In this document: positions 46,201 through 58,200 of the stretch, in pieces
Position numbering within the stretch: the stretch's first letter is position 1
Layout of the letters: the number at the start of each line of letters is the position of its first letter
Origin: Tenebrio molitor
Taxonomy: Eukaryota; Arthropoda; Insecta; Coleoptera; Tenebrionidae
DNA length: 64,000 bases
Direction: 5' to 3'
Assembly (NCBI RefSeq): GCF_963966145.1
Contig: NC_091048.1
Coordinates: 24,552,001-24,616,000, forward strand
Notes under the pieces: generated by a model
The model's database searches: none
What the model saw: the letters and a program-made list of their open reading frames with translations, nothing else
Told to the model about the DNA's origin: nothing
Position numbers and translations under genes: made by a program

Positions 46201-49200
46201 TGACGACTCGGTTGTGCTGCTGCTCGTGCTTGTTGCAGTAGGGGTAGACGACTCGGTTGTGCTGCTTCTCGTGCTTGTTGCCGTAGGGGTAGACGACTCG
46301 GTTGTCCTGCTACTCGTGGTTGTTGCAGTAGGTGTTGACGATTCGCTTGTGCTGCTGATCGTGGTAGTTGCCGTAGGCGTTGACGACTCGGTTGTGCTGC
46401 TGCTCGTGCTTGTTGCAGTAGGCGTTGATGACTCGGTTGTGCTGCTGCTCGTGCTTGTTGCCGTAGGCGTGGACGACTCAGTTGTGCTGCTGCTCGTGCT
46501 TGTTGCCGTAGGGGTAGACGACTCGGTTGTCCTGCTACTCGTGGTTGTTGCAGTAGGTGTTGACGATTCGGTGGTGCTGCTACTCGTGGTAGTTGCCGTC
46601 GGGGTTGACGACTCGGTTGTGCCGCTGCTCGTGCTTGTTGCAGTAGGGGTAGACGACTCGGTTGTGCTGCTTCTCGTGCTTGTTGCCGTAGGTGTTGACG
46701 ACTCGCTTGTGCTGCTGATCGTGGTAGTTGCCGTAGGCGTTGACGACCCGGTTGTGCTGCTGCTCGTGCTTGTTGCCGTAGGCGTTGACGACTCGGTTGT
46801 GCTGCTGCTCGTGCTTGTTGCAGTAGGTGTTGACGACTCGGTTGTGCTGCTGCTCGTGCTTGTTGCCGTAGGTGTTGACGACTCGCTTGTGCTGCTGATC
46901 GTGGTAGTTGCCGTAGGCGTTGACGACTCGGTTGTGCTGCTGCTCGTGCTTGTTGCAGTAGGCGTGGACGACTCAGTTGTGCTGCTACTCGTGCTTGTTG
47001 CCGTAGGGGTAGACGACTCGGTTGTGCTGCTGCTCGTGCTTGTTGCAGTAGGTGTTGACGACTCGCTTGTGCTGCTGATCGTGGTAGTTGCCGTAGGCGT
47101 TGACGACCCGGTTGTGCTGCTGCTCGTGCTTGTTGCCGTAGGCGTTGACGACTCGGTTGTGCTGCTGCTCGTGCTTGTTGCAGTAGGCGTGGACGACTCA
47201 GTTGTGCTGCTACTCGTGCTTGTTGCCGTAGGGGTAGACGACTCGGTTGTGCTGCTTCTCGTGCTTGTTGCCGTAGGTGTTGACGACTCGCTTGTGCTGC
47301 TGATCGTGGTAGTTGCCGTAGGCGTTGACGACCCGGTTGTGCTGCTGCTCGTGCTTGTTGCCGTAGGCGTTGACGACTCGGTTGTGCTGCTGCTCGTGCT
47401 TGTTGCAGTAGGTGTTGACGACTCGGTTGTGCTGCTGCTCGTGCTTGTTGCCGTAGGTGTTGATGACTCGGTTGTGCTGCTGCTCGTGCTTGTTGCCGTA
47501 GGTGTTGACGACTCGCTTGTGCTGCTGATCGTGGTAGTTGCCGTAGGCGTTGACGACCCGGTTGTGCTGCTGCTCGTGCTTGTTGCCGTAGGTGTTGACG
47601 ACTCGCTTGTGCTGCTGATCGTGGTAGTTGCCGTAGGCGTTGACGACCCGGTTGTGCTGCTGCTCGTGCTTGTTGCCGTAGGCGTTGACGACTCGGTTGT
47701 GCTGCTGCTCGTGCTTGTTGCAGTAGTTGTTGACGACTCGGTTGTGCTGCTGCTCGTGCTTGTTGCAGTAGGTGTTGACGACTCGGTTGTGCTGCTGCTG
47801 GTGCTTGTTGCAGTAGGTGTTGACGACTCGGTTGTGCTGCTGCTCGTGCTTGTTGCCGTAGGTGTTGATGACTCGGTTGTGCTGCTGCTCGTGCTTGTTG
47901 CCGTAGGTGTTGACGACTCGCTTGTGCTGCTGATCGTGGTAGTTGCCGTAGGCGTTGACGACTCGGTTGTGCTGCTGCTCGTGCTTGTTGCCGTAGGCGT
48001 TGACGACTCGGTTGTGCTGCTGCTCGTGCTTGTTGCAGTAGGTGTTGACGACTCGGTTGTGCTGCTGCTCGTGCTTGTTGCCGTAGGTGTTGACGACTCG
48101 CTTGTGCTGCTGATCGTGGTAGTTGCCGTAGGCGTTGACGACCCGGTTGTGCTGCTGCTCGTGCTTGTTGCCGTAGGCGTTGACGACTCGGTTGTGCTGC
48201 TGCTCGTGCTTGTTGCAGTAGGTGTTGACGACTCGGTTGTGCTGCTGCTCGTGCTTGTTGCCGTAGGTGTTGACGACTCGCTTGTGCTGCTGATCGTGGT
48301 AGTTGCCGTAGGCGTTGACGACTCGGTTGTGCTGCTGCTCGTGCTTGTTGCCGTAGGCGTTGACGACTCGGTTGTGCTGCTGCTCGTGCTTGTTGCAGTA
48401 GGTGTTGACGACTCGGTTGTGCTGCTGCTCGTGCTTGTTGCCGTAGGTGTTGACGACTCGCTTGTGCTGCTGATCGTGGTAGTTGCCGTAGGCGTTGACG
48501 ACTCGGTTGTGCTGCTGCTCGTGCTTGTTGCAGTAGGCGTTGATGACTCGGTTGTGCTGCTGCTCGTGCTTGTTGCCGTAGGCGTTGATGACTCGGTTGT
48601 GCTGCTGCTCGTGCTTGTTGCCGTAGGCGTGGACGACTCAGTTGTGCTGCTGCTCGTGCTTGTTGCCGTAGGGGTAGACGACTCGGTTGTGCTGCTTCTT
48701 GTGCTTGTTGCCGTAGGTGTTGACGACTCGCTTGTGCTCCTGATGGTGGTAGATGCCGTAGGCGTTGACGACTCGGTTGTGCTGCTGCTCGTGCTTGTTG
48801 CCGTAGGGGTTGAAGACTCGGTTGTGCCGCTGCTCGTGCTTGTTGCAGTAGGTGTTGACGACTCGGTTGTGCTGCTGCTCGTGCTTGTTGCAGTAGGGGT
48901 AGACGACTCGGTTGTGCTGCTTCTCGTGCTTGTTGCCGTAGGTGTTGACGACTCGCTTGTGCTGCTGATCGTGGTAGTTGCCGTAGGCGTTGACGACTCG
49001 GTTGTGCTGCTGCTCGTGCTTGTTGCAGTAGGCGTTGATGACTCGGTTGTGCTGCTGCTCGTGCTTGTTGCCGTAGGCGTGGACGACTCAGTTGTGCTGC
49101 TGCTCGTGCTTGTTGCCGTAGGTGTTGACGACTCGCTTGTGCTGCTGATCGTGGTAGTTGCCGTAGGCGTTGACGACTCGGTTGTGCTGCTGCTCGTGCT

Positions 49201-52200
49201 TGTTGCCGTAGGCGTGGACGACTCAGTTGTGCTGCTGCTCGTGCTTGTTGCCGTAGGGGTAGACGACTCGGTTGTGCTGCTTCTTGTGCTTGTTGCCGTA
49301 GGTGTTGACGACTCGCTTGTGCTCCTGATGGTGGTAGATGCCGTAGGCGTTGACGACTCGGTTGTGCTGCTGCTCGTGCTTGTTGCCGTAGGGGTTGACG
49401 ACTCGGTTGTGCCGCTGCTCGTGCTTGTTGCAGTAGGTGTTGACGACTCGGTTGTGCTGCTGCTCGTGCTTGTTGCAGTAGGGGTAGACGACTCGGTTGT
49501 GCTGCTTCTCGTGCTTGTTGCCGTAGGGGTAGACGACTCGGTTGTCCTGCTACTTGTGGTTGTTGCAGTAGGTGTTGACGATTCGGTGGTGCTGCTACTC
49601 GTGGTAGTTGCCGTCGGGGTTGACGACTCGGTTGTGCCGCTGCTCGTGCTTGTTGCAGTAGGGGTAGACGACTCGGTTGTGCTGCTTCTCGTGCTTGTTG
49701 CCGTAGGCGTTGACGACCCGGTTGTGCTGCTGCTCGTGCTTGTTGCCGTAGGCGTTGACGACTCGGTTGTGCTGCTTCTTGTGCTTGTTGCCGTAGGTGT
49801 TGACGACTCGCTTGTGCTCCTGATGGTGGTAGATGCCGTAGGCGTTGACGACTCGGTTGTGCTGCTGCTCGTGCTTGTTGCCGTAGGGGTTGACGACTCG
49901 GTTGTGCCGCTGCTCGTGCTTGTTGCAGTAGGTGTTGACGACTCGGTTGTGCTGCTGCTCGTGCTTGTTGCAGTAGGGGTAGACGACTCGGTTGTGCTGC
50001 TTCTCGTGCTTGTTGCCGTAGGGGTAGACGACTCGGTTGTCCTGCTACTTGTGGTTGTTGCAGTAGGTGTTGACGATTCGGTGGTGCTGCTACTCGTGGT
50101 AGTTGCCGTCGGGGTTGACGACTCGGTTGTGCCGCTGCTCGTGCTTGTTGCAGTAGGGGTAGACGACTCGGTTGTGCTGCTTCTCGTGCTTGTTGCCGTA
50201 GGTGTTGACGATTCGCTTGTGCTGCTGATCGTGGTAGTTGCCGTAGGCGTTGACGACCCGGTTGTGCTGCTGCTCGTGCTTGTTGCCGTAGGCGTTGACG
50301 ACTCGGTTGTGCTGCTGCTCGTGCTTGTTGCAGTAGGTGTTGACGACTCGGTTGTGCTGCTGCTCGTGCTTGTTGCCGTAGGTGTTGACGACTCGCTTGT
50401 GCTGCTGATCGTGGTAGTTGCCGTAGGCGTTGACGACTCGGTTGTGCTGCTGCTCGTGCTTGTTGCAGTAGGCGTGGACGACTCAGTTGTGCTGCTACTC
50501 GTGCTTGTTGCTGTAGGGGTAGACGACTCGGTTGTGCTGCTACTCGTGGTTGTTGCAGTAGGTGTTGACGACTCGGTTGTGCTGCTGCTCGTGCTTGTTG
50601 CCGTAGGTGTTGACGACTCGCTTGTGCTGCTGATCGTGGTAGTTGCCGTAGGCGTTGACGACTCGGTTGTGCTGCTGCTCGTACTTGTTGCAGTAGGCGT
50701 TGATGACTCGGTTGTGCTGCTGCTCGTGCTTGTTGCCGTAGGCGTGGACGACTCAGTTGTGCTGCTACTCGTGCTTGTTGCCGTAGGGGTAGACGACTCG
50801 GTTGTGCTGCTACTCGTGGTTGTTGCAGTAGGTGTTGACGACTCGGTTGTGCTGCTGCTCGTGCTTGTTGCCGTAGGTGTTGACGATTCGCTTGTGCTGC
50901 TGATCGTGGTAGTTGCCGTAGGCGTTGACGACTCGGTTGTGCTGCTGCTCGTGCTTGTTGCCGTAGGCGTGGACGACTCAGTTGTGCTGCTGCTCGTGCT
51001 TGTTGCAGTAGGTGTTGACGACTCGGTTGTGCTGCTGCTCGTGCTTGTTGCCGTAGGTGTTGACGACTCGGTTGTGCTGCTGCTCGTGCTTGTTGCAGTA
51101 GGTGTTGACGACTCGGTTGTGCTGCTGCTCGTGCTTGTTGCCGTAGGTGTTGACGACTCGCTTGTGCTGCTGCTCGTGCTTGTTGCAGTAGGCGTGGACG
51201 ACTCAGTTGTGCTGCTACTCGTGCTTGTTGCCGTAGGGGTAGACGACTCGGTTGTGCTGCTGCTCGTGCTTGTTGCAGTAGGCGTGGACGACTCAGTTGT
51301 GCTGCTGCTCGTGGTTGTTGCCGTAGGGGTAGACGACTCGGTTGTGCTGCTTCTTGTGCTTGTTGCCGTAGGTGTTGACGACTCGCTTGTGCTCCTGATC
51401 GTGGTAGTTGCCGTAGGCGTTGACGACTCGGTTGTGCTGCTGCTCGTGCTTGTTGCAGTAGGTGTTGACGACTCGGTTGTGCTGCTGCTCGTGCTTGTTG
51501 CAGTAGGTGTTGACGACTCGGTGGTGCTGCTACTCGTGGTTGTTACCGTAGGGGTTGACGACTCGGTTGTGCCGCTGCTCGTGCTTGTGGCAGTAGGTGT
51601 TGACGACTCGGTTGTGCTGCTGCTCGTGGTTGTTACCGTAGGCGTTGACGACTCGGTGGTGCTGCTGCTCGTGCTTGTTGCAGTAGGCGTTGACGACTCG
51701 GTTGTGCTGCTGCTCGTGCTTGTTGCAGTAGGCGTTGATGACTCGGTTGTGCTGCTGCTCGTGCTTGTTGCCGTAGGCGTGGACGACTCAGTTGTGCTGC
51801 TGCTCCTGCTTGTTGCCGTAGGGGTAGACGACTCGGTTGTGCTGCTGCTCGTGCTTGTTGCCGTAGGTGTTGACGACTCGCTTGTGCTGCTGATCGTGGT
51901 AGTTGCCGTAGGCGTTGACGACTCGGTTGTGCTCCTGCTCGTGCTTGTTGCCGTAGGTGTTGACGACTCGCTTGTGCTGCTGATCGTGGTAGTTGCCGTA
52001 GGGGTAGACGACTCGGTTGTGCTGCTACTCGTGGTTGTTGCAGTAGGTGTTGACGACTCGGTTGTGCTGCTGCTCGTGCTTGTTGCCGTAGGTGTTGACG
52101 ACTCTGTGGTGCTGCTACTCGTGGTTGTTACCGTAGGGGTTGACGACTCGGTTGTGCCGCTGCTCGTGCTTGTTGCAGTAGGCGTTGACGACTCGGTGGT

Positions 52201-55200
52201 GCTGCTACTCGTGGTTGTTACCGTAGGGGTTGACGACTCGGTTGTGCCACTGCTCGTGCTTGTGGCAGTAGGTGTTGACGACTCGGTTGTGCTGCTGCTC
52301 GTGGTTGTTACCGTAGGCGTTGACGACTCGGTGGTGCTGCTGCTCGTGCTTGTTACCGTTGTCGTTGACGACTCGGTGGTGCTGCTGCTCGTGCTTGTTG
52401 CAGTAGGCGTTGACGACTCGGTTGTGCTGCTGCTCGTGCTTGTTGCAGTAGGCGTTGATGACTCGGTTGTGCTGCTGCTCGTGCTTGTTGCCGTAGGCGT
52501 GGACGACTCAGTTGTGCTGCTGCTCCTGCTTGTTGCCGTAGGGGTAGACGACTCGGTTGTGCTGCTGCTCGTGCTTGTTGCCGTAGGTGTTGACGACTCA
52601 CTTGTGCTGCTGATCGTGGTAGTTGCCGTAGGCGTTGACGACTCGGTTGTGCTGCTGCTCGTGCTTGTTGCAGTAGGCGTGGACGACTCAGTTGTGCTGC
52701 TGCTCGTGCTTGTTGCCGTAGGGGTAGGCGACTCGGTTGTGCTGCGTTTCGTGCTTGTTGCCGTAGGTGTTGACGACTCGGTGGTGCTGCTACTCGTGGT
52801 TGTTACCGTAGGCGTTGACGACTCGGTGGTGCTGCTGCTCGTGCTTGTTGCCGTAGGGGTAGACGACTCGGTTGTCCTGCTACTCGTGCTTGTTGCCGTA
52901 GGTGTTGATGACTCTGTTGTACTGCTGCTCGTGCTTGTCGGCTCGGCCGTTGTTGTCGGGCTTGTTGTTGTCGGCTCGGCCGTTGTGGTCGGGCTCGTTG
53001 TTGGCTCAGACGTTGTTGTCGTCGGCTCGGCCGTTGTTGTCGGGCTCGTTGTTGTCGGCTCCGCCGTTGTGGTTGGGCTCGTTGTCGGCTCAGACGTTGT
53101 TGTTGTCGGCTCTGCCGTTGTTGTCGGGCTCGTTGTTGTCGGCTCGGCAGTTGTGGTCGGGCTCGTTGTTGGCTCAGACGTTGTTGTTGTCGGCTCGGCC
53201 GTTGTTGTCGGGCTTGTTGTTGTCGGTTTGGCCGTTGTTGTTGGTCTCGTTGTGGTCGGCTCTGCCGTTGTGGTCGGGCTCGTTGTTGGCTCAGGCGTTG
53301 TTGTTGTTGGCTCGGCCGTTGTGGTCGGGCTCGTTGTTGGCTCAGGCGTTGTTGTTGTCGGCTCGGCCGTTGTTGTCAGGCTCGTTGTTGTCGGCTTGGC
53401 CGTTGTGGTCGGGCTTGTTGTTGGCTCAGGCGTTGTTGTTGTCGGCTCGGCCGTTGTGGTCGGGCTCGTTGTTGGCTCAGGCGTTGTTGTTGTCGGTTCA
53501 GCCGTTGTTGTCGGGCTCGTTGTTGTCGGCTCGGCCGTTGTGGTCGGTCTCGTTGTTGGCTCAGGCGTTGCTGTTGTCGGCTCGGCCGTTGTTGTCGGGC
53601 TCGTTGTTGTCGGCTTGGCCGTTGTGGTCGGGCTCGTCGTTGGCTCAGGCGTTGTTGTTATCGGCTCGGCCGTTGTTGTCGGGCTCGTTGTTGTCGGCTT
53701 GGCCGTTGTGGTCGGGCTCGTTGTCGGCTCAGGCGTTGTTGTTGTCGGCTCGGCCGTTGTTGTCAGGCTCGTTGTTGTCGGCTTGGCCGTTGTGGTCGGG
53801 CTTGTTGTTGGCTCAGGCGTTGTTGTTATCGGCTCTGCCGTTGTGGTCGGGCTCGTTGTTGGCTCAGGCGTTGTTGTTGTTGGCTCGGCCGTTGTGGTCG
53901 GGCTCGTTGTTGGCTCAGGCGTTGTTGTTGTCGGCTCGGCCGTTGTTGTCAGGCTCGTTGTTGTCGGCTTGGCCGTTGTGGTCGGGCTCGTTGTTGGCTC
54001 AGGCGTTGTTGTTGTCGGCTCAGCCGTTGTTGTCGGGCTCGTTGTTGTCGGCTCGGCCGTTGTGGTCGGGCTCGTTGTTGGCTCAGGCGTTGCTGTTGTC
54101 GGCTCGGCCGTTGTTGTCGGGCTCGTTGTTGTCGGCTCGGCCGTTGTGGTCGGGCTCGTTGTTGGCTCAGGCGTTGCTGTTGTCGACTCGGCCGTTGTTG
54201 TCGGGCTCGTTGTTGTCGGCTCGGCCGTTGTGGTCGGGCTCGTTGTTGGCTCAGGCGTTGTTGTTGTCGGCTCGGCCGTTGTTGTCGGGCTCGTTGTTGT
54301 CGGCTTGGCCGTTGTGGTCGGGCTCGTTGTTGGCTCAGGCGTTGTTGTTGTCGGCTCGGCCGTTGTTGTCGGGCTCGTTGTTGTCGGCTTGGCCGTTGTG
54401 GTCGGGCTTGTTGTTGGCTCAGGCGTTGTTGTCGGCTCGGCCGTTGTGGTCGGGCTCGTTGTCGGCTCAGACGTTGTTGTCGTCGGCTCGGTCGTTGTTG
54501 TCGGGCTCGTTGTTGTCGGCTTGGCCGTTGTGGTCGGGCTCGTTGTCGGCTGAGACGTTGTTGTCGTCGGCTCGGCCGTTGTTGTCGGGCTCGTTGTTGT
54601 CGGCTTGTCCGTTGTGGTCGGGCTCGTTGTTGGCTCAGGCGTTGTTGTTGTCGGCTCGGCCGTTGTTGTCGGGCTCGTTGTTGTCGGCTTGGCCGTTGTG
54701 GTCGGGCTCGTCGTTGGCTCAGACGTTGTCGTCGTCGGCTCGGCCGTTGTTGTCGGGCTCGTTGTTGTCGGCTTGGCCGTTGTGGTCGGGCTCGTTGTTG
54801 GCTCAGGCGTTGTTGTTGTCGGCTCGGCCGTTGTTGTCGGGCTCGTTGTTGTCGGCTTGGCCGTCGTTGTTGGTTTCGTTGTTGTCGGTTCGGCCGTTGT
54901 GGTCGGGCTCATTGTTGGCTCAGGCGTTGTCGTTGTCGGCTTTGCCGTTGTTGTCGGGCTCGTTGTCGGTTGAGACGTTGTTGTTGTCGGCTCGGCCGTT
55001 GTTGTCGGGCTCGTTGTTGTCGGTTTGGCCGTTGTTGTTGGTCTCGTTGTTGTCGGCTCGGCCGTTGTGGTCTGGCTTGTTGTCGGCTCAGGCGTTGTTG
55101 TTGTCGGCTCGGCCGTTGTGGTCGGGCTCGTTGTCGGCTCAGATGTTGTTGTTGTCGGGCTTGTTGTTGTCGGTTTGGCCGTTGTTGTCGGGCTCGTTGT

Positions 55201-58200
55201 TGTCGGCTCGGCCGTTGTGGTCGGGCTCGTTGTTGGCTCAGACGTTGTTGTCGTCGGCTCGGCCGTTGTTGTCGGGCTCGTTGTTGTCGGCTTGGCCGTT
55301 GTGGTCGGGCTCGTTGTTGGCTCAGGCGTTGTTGTTGTCGGCTCGGCCGTTGTTGTCGGGCTCGTTGTTGTCGGCTTGGCCGTTGTGGTCGGTCTTGTTG
55401 TTGGCTCAGGCGTTGTTGTTGTCGGCTCGGACGTTGTTGTCGGGCTCGTTGTTGTCGGCTTGGCCGTTGTGGTCGGGCTCGTTGTTGGCTTAGGCGTTGT
55501 TGTTGTCGGCTTGGCCGTTGTGGTCGGGCTCGTTGTCGGCTCAGACGTTGTTGTTGTCGGGCTTGTTGTTGTCGGTTTGGCCGTTGTTGTCGGGCTCGTT
55601 GTTGTCGGCTCGGCCGTTGTGGTCGGGCTCGTTGTTGGCTCAGACGTTGTTGTCGTCGGCTCGGCCGTTGTTGTCGGGCTCGTTGTTGTCGGCTTGGCCG
55701 TTGTGGTCGGGCTCGTTGTTGGCTCAGGCGTTGTTGTTGTCGGCTCGGCCGTTGTTGTCGGGCTCGTTGTTGTCGGCTTGGCCGTTGTGGTCGGGCTTGT
55801 TGTTGGCTCAGGCGTTGTTGTTGTCGGCTCGGACGTTGTTGTCGGGCTCGTTGTTGTCGGCTTGGCCGTTGTGGTCGGGCTCGTTGTCGGCTCAGACGTT
55901 GTTGTTGTCGGGCTTGTTGTTGTCGGTTTGGCCGTCGTTGTTGGTCTCGTTGTTGTCGGCTCGGCCGTTGTGGTCGGGCTTGTTGTTGGCTCAGGCGTTG
56001 TTGTTGTCGGTTCGGCCGTTGTGGTCGGGCTCGTTGTCGGCTCAGACGTTGTTGTTGTCGGCTCGGCCGTTGTTGTCGGGCTCGTTGTTGTCGGCTTGGC
56101 CGTTGTGGTCGGGCTCGTCGTTGGCTCAGACGTTGTTGTCGTCGGCTCGGCCGTTGTTGTCGGGCTCGTTGTTGTCGGCTTGTCCGTTGTGGTCGGGCTC
56201 GTTGTTGGCTCAGGCGTTGTTGTTGTCGGCTCGGCCGTTGTTGTCGGGCTCGTTGTTGTCGGCTTGGCCGTTGTGGTCGGGCTCGTCGTTGGCTCAGACG
56301 TTGTCGTCGTCGGCTCGGCCGTTGTTGTCGGGCTCGTTGTTGTCGGCTTGGCCGTTGTGGTCGGGCTCGTTGTTGGCTCAGGCGTTGTTGTTGTCGGCTC
56401 GGCCGTTGTTGTCGGGCTCGTTGTTGTCGGCTTGGCCGTCGTTGTTGGTTTCGTTGTTGTCGGTTCGGCCGTTGTGGTCGGGCTCATTGTTGGCTCAGGC
56501 GTTGTCGTTGTCGGCTTTGCCGTTGTTGTCGGGCTCGTTGTCGGCTGAGACGTTGTTGTTGTCGGCTCGGCCGTTGTTGTCGGGCTCGTTGTTGTCGGTT
56601 TGGCCGTTGTTGTTGGTCTCGTTGTTGTCGGCTCGGCCGTTGTGGTCTGGCTTGTTGTCGGCTCAGGCGTTGTTGTTGTCGGCTCGGCCGTTGTGGTCGG
56701 GCTCGTTGTCGGCTCAGATGTTGTTGTTGTCGGGCTTGTTGTTGTCGGTTTGGCCGTTGTTGTCGGGCTCGTTGTTGTCGGCTCGGCCGTTGTGGTCGGG
56801 CTCGTTGTTGGCTCAGACGTTGTTGTCGTCGGCTCGGCCGTTGTTGTCGGGCTCGTTGTTGTCGGCTTGGCCGTTGTGGTCGGGCTCGTTGTTGGCTCAG
56901 GCGTTGTTGTTGTCGGCTCGGCCGTTGTTGTCGGGCTCGTTGTTGTCGGCTTGGCCGTTGTGGTCGGTCTTGTTGTTGGCTCAGGCGTTGTTGTTGTCGG
57001 CTCGGACGTTGTTGTCGGGCTCGTTGTTGTCGGCTTGGCCGTTGTGGTCGGGCTCGTTGTTGGCTTAGGCGTTGTTGTTGTCGGCTTGGCCGTTGTGGTC
57101 GGGCTCGTTGTCGGCTCAGACGTTGTTGTTGTCGGGCTTGTTGTTGTCGGTTTGGCCGTTGTTGTCGGGCTCGTTGTTGTCGGCTCGGCCGTTGTGGTCG
57201 GGCTCGTTGTTGGCTCAGACGTTGTTGTCGTCGGCTCGGCCGTTGTTGTCGGGCTCGTTGTTGTCGGCTTGGCCGTTGTGGTCGGGCTTGTTGTTGGCTC
57301 AGGCGTTGTTGTTGTCGGCTCGGACGTTGTTGTCGGGCTCGTTGTTGTCGGCTTGGCCGTTGTGGTCGGGCTCGTTGTCGGCTCAGACGTTGTTGTTGTC
57401 GGGCTTGTTGTTGTCGGTTTGGCCGTCGTTGTTGGTCTCGTTGTTGTCGGCTCGGCCGTTGTGGTCGGGCTCGTTGTTGGCTCAGGCGTTGTCGTTGTCG
57501 GCTTTGCCGTTGTTGTCGGGCTCGTTGTTGTCGGGTCCGCCGTTGTGGTCGGACTCGTTGTCGGCTTAGACGTTGTTGTTGTCGGCTCGGCCGTTGTTGT
57601 CGGGCTCGATGTTGTCGGCTCGGCCGTTGTGGTCGGGCTCGTTGTTGGCTCAGACGTTGTTGTCGTCGGCTCGGCCGTTGTTGTCGGGCTCGTTGTTGTC
57701 GGCTTGGCCGTTGTGGTCGGGCTCGTTGTTGGCTCAGGCGTTGTTGTTGTCGGCTCGGCCGTTGTTGTCGGGCTCGTTGTTGTCGGCTTGGCCGTTGTGG
57801 TCGGGCTCGTTGTTGGCTCAGACGTTGTTGTCGTCGGCTCGGCCGTTGTTGTCGGGCTCGTTGTTGTCGGCTTGGCCGTTGTGGTCGGGCTCGTTGTTGG
57901 CTCAGGCGTTGTTGTTGTCGGCTCGGCCGTTGTTGTCGGGCTCGTTGTTGTCGGCTTGGCCGTTGTGGTCGGGCTTGTTGTTGGCTCAGGCGTTGTTGTT
58001 GTCGGCTCGGACGTTGTTGTCGGGCTCGTTGTTGTCGGCTTGGCCGTTGTGGTCGGGCTCGTTGTTGGCTCAGACGTTGTTGTCGGGCTCGTTGTTGTCG
58101 ACTTGGCCGTTGTGGTCGGGCTCGTTGTTGGCTCAGGCGTTGTTGTTGTCGGCTCGGCCGTTGTTGTCGGGCTCGTTGTTGTCGGCTTGGGCGTTGTGGT

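Larger units (their letters stand above)
34561..52920 (-). repeat. 45-bp tandem array, exactly 408 units (15-aa Ser/Thr repeat)
   Basis: The unit on the minus strand encodes TSTSSSTTESSTPTA. From 34561 to 52920 is 18,360 bp, which is exactly 408 x 45, and the unit boundary falls on the same 180-bp register everywhere I checked along the array, so no net insertion or deletion has accumulated. Variants fall in a few haplotypes distinguished mainly at third codon positions (for example TCG/TCA/TCC/TCT and ACG/ACC/ACA). Recurrent amino-acid variants are TTTISSTSESSTPTA, an R for S, a G for E (TTGSSTP) or for S (SSGTTE), and V for A. Confidence 0.95.

Noticed and set aside
52353..52601. Minus-strand frame rich in Gln, Arg and Ala (82 codons)
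   Set aside because: A short out-of-frame reading of the 45-bp repeat.
34561..52920. CRISPR array or satellite DNA
   Set aside because: The repeats are contiguous with no spacers, the host is a eukaryote, and variation respects codon positions, so a coding tandem array is the better reading.
34373..54553. Plus-strand open frame of 6,726 codons rich in Val, Asp and Leu
   Set aside because: It is the wobble-aligned shadow of the mucin: opposing codons start with G because Ser/Thr/Pro/Ala codons have C at position 2. The composition is implausible for a protein.
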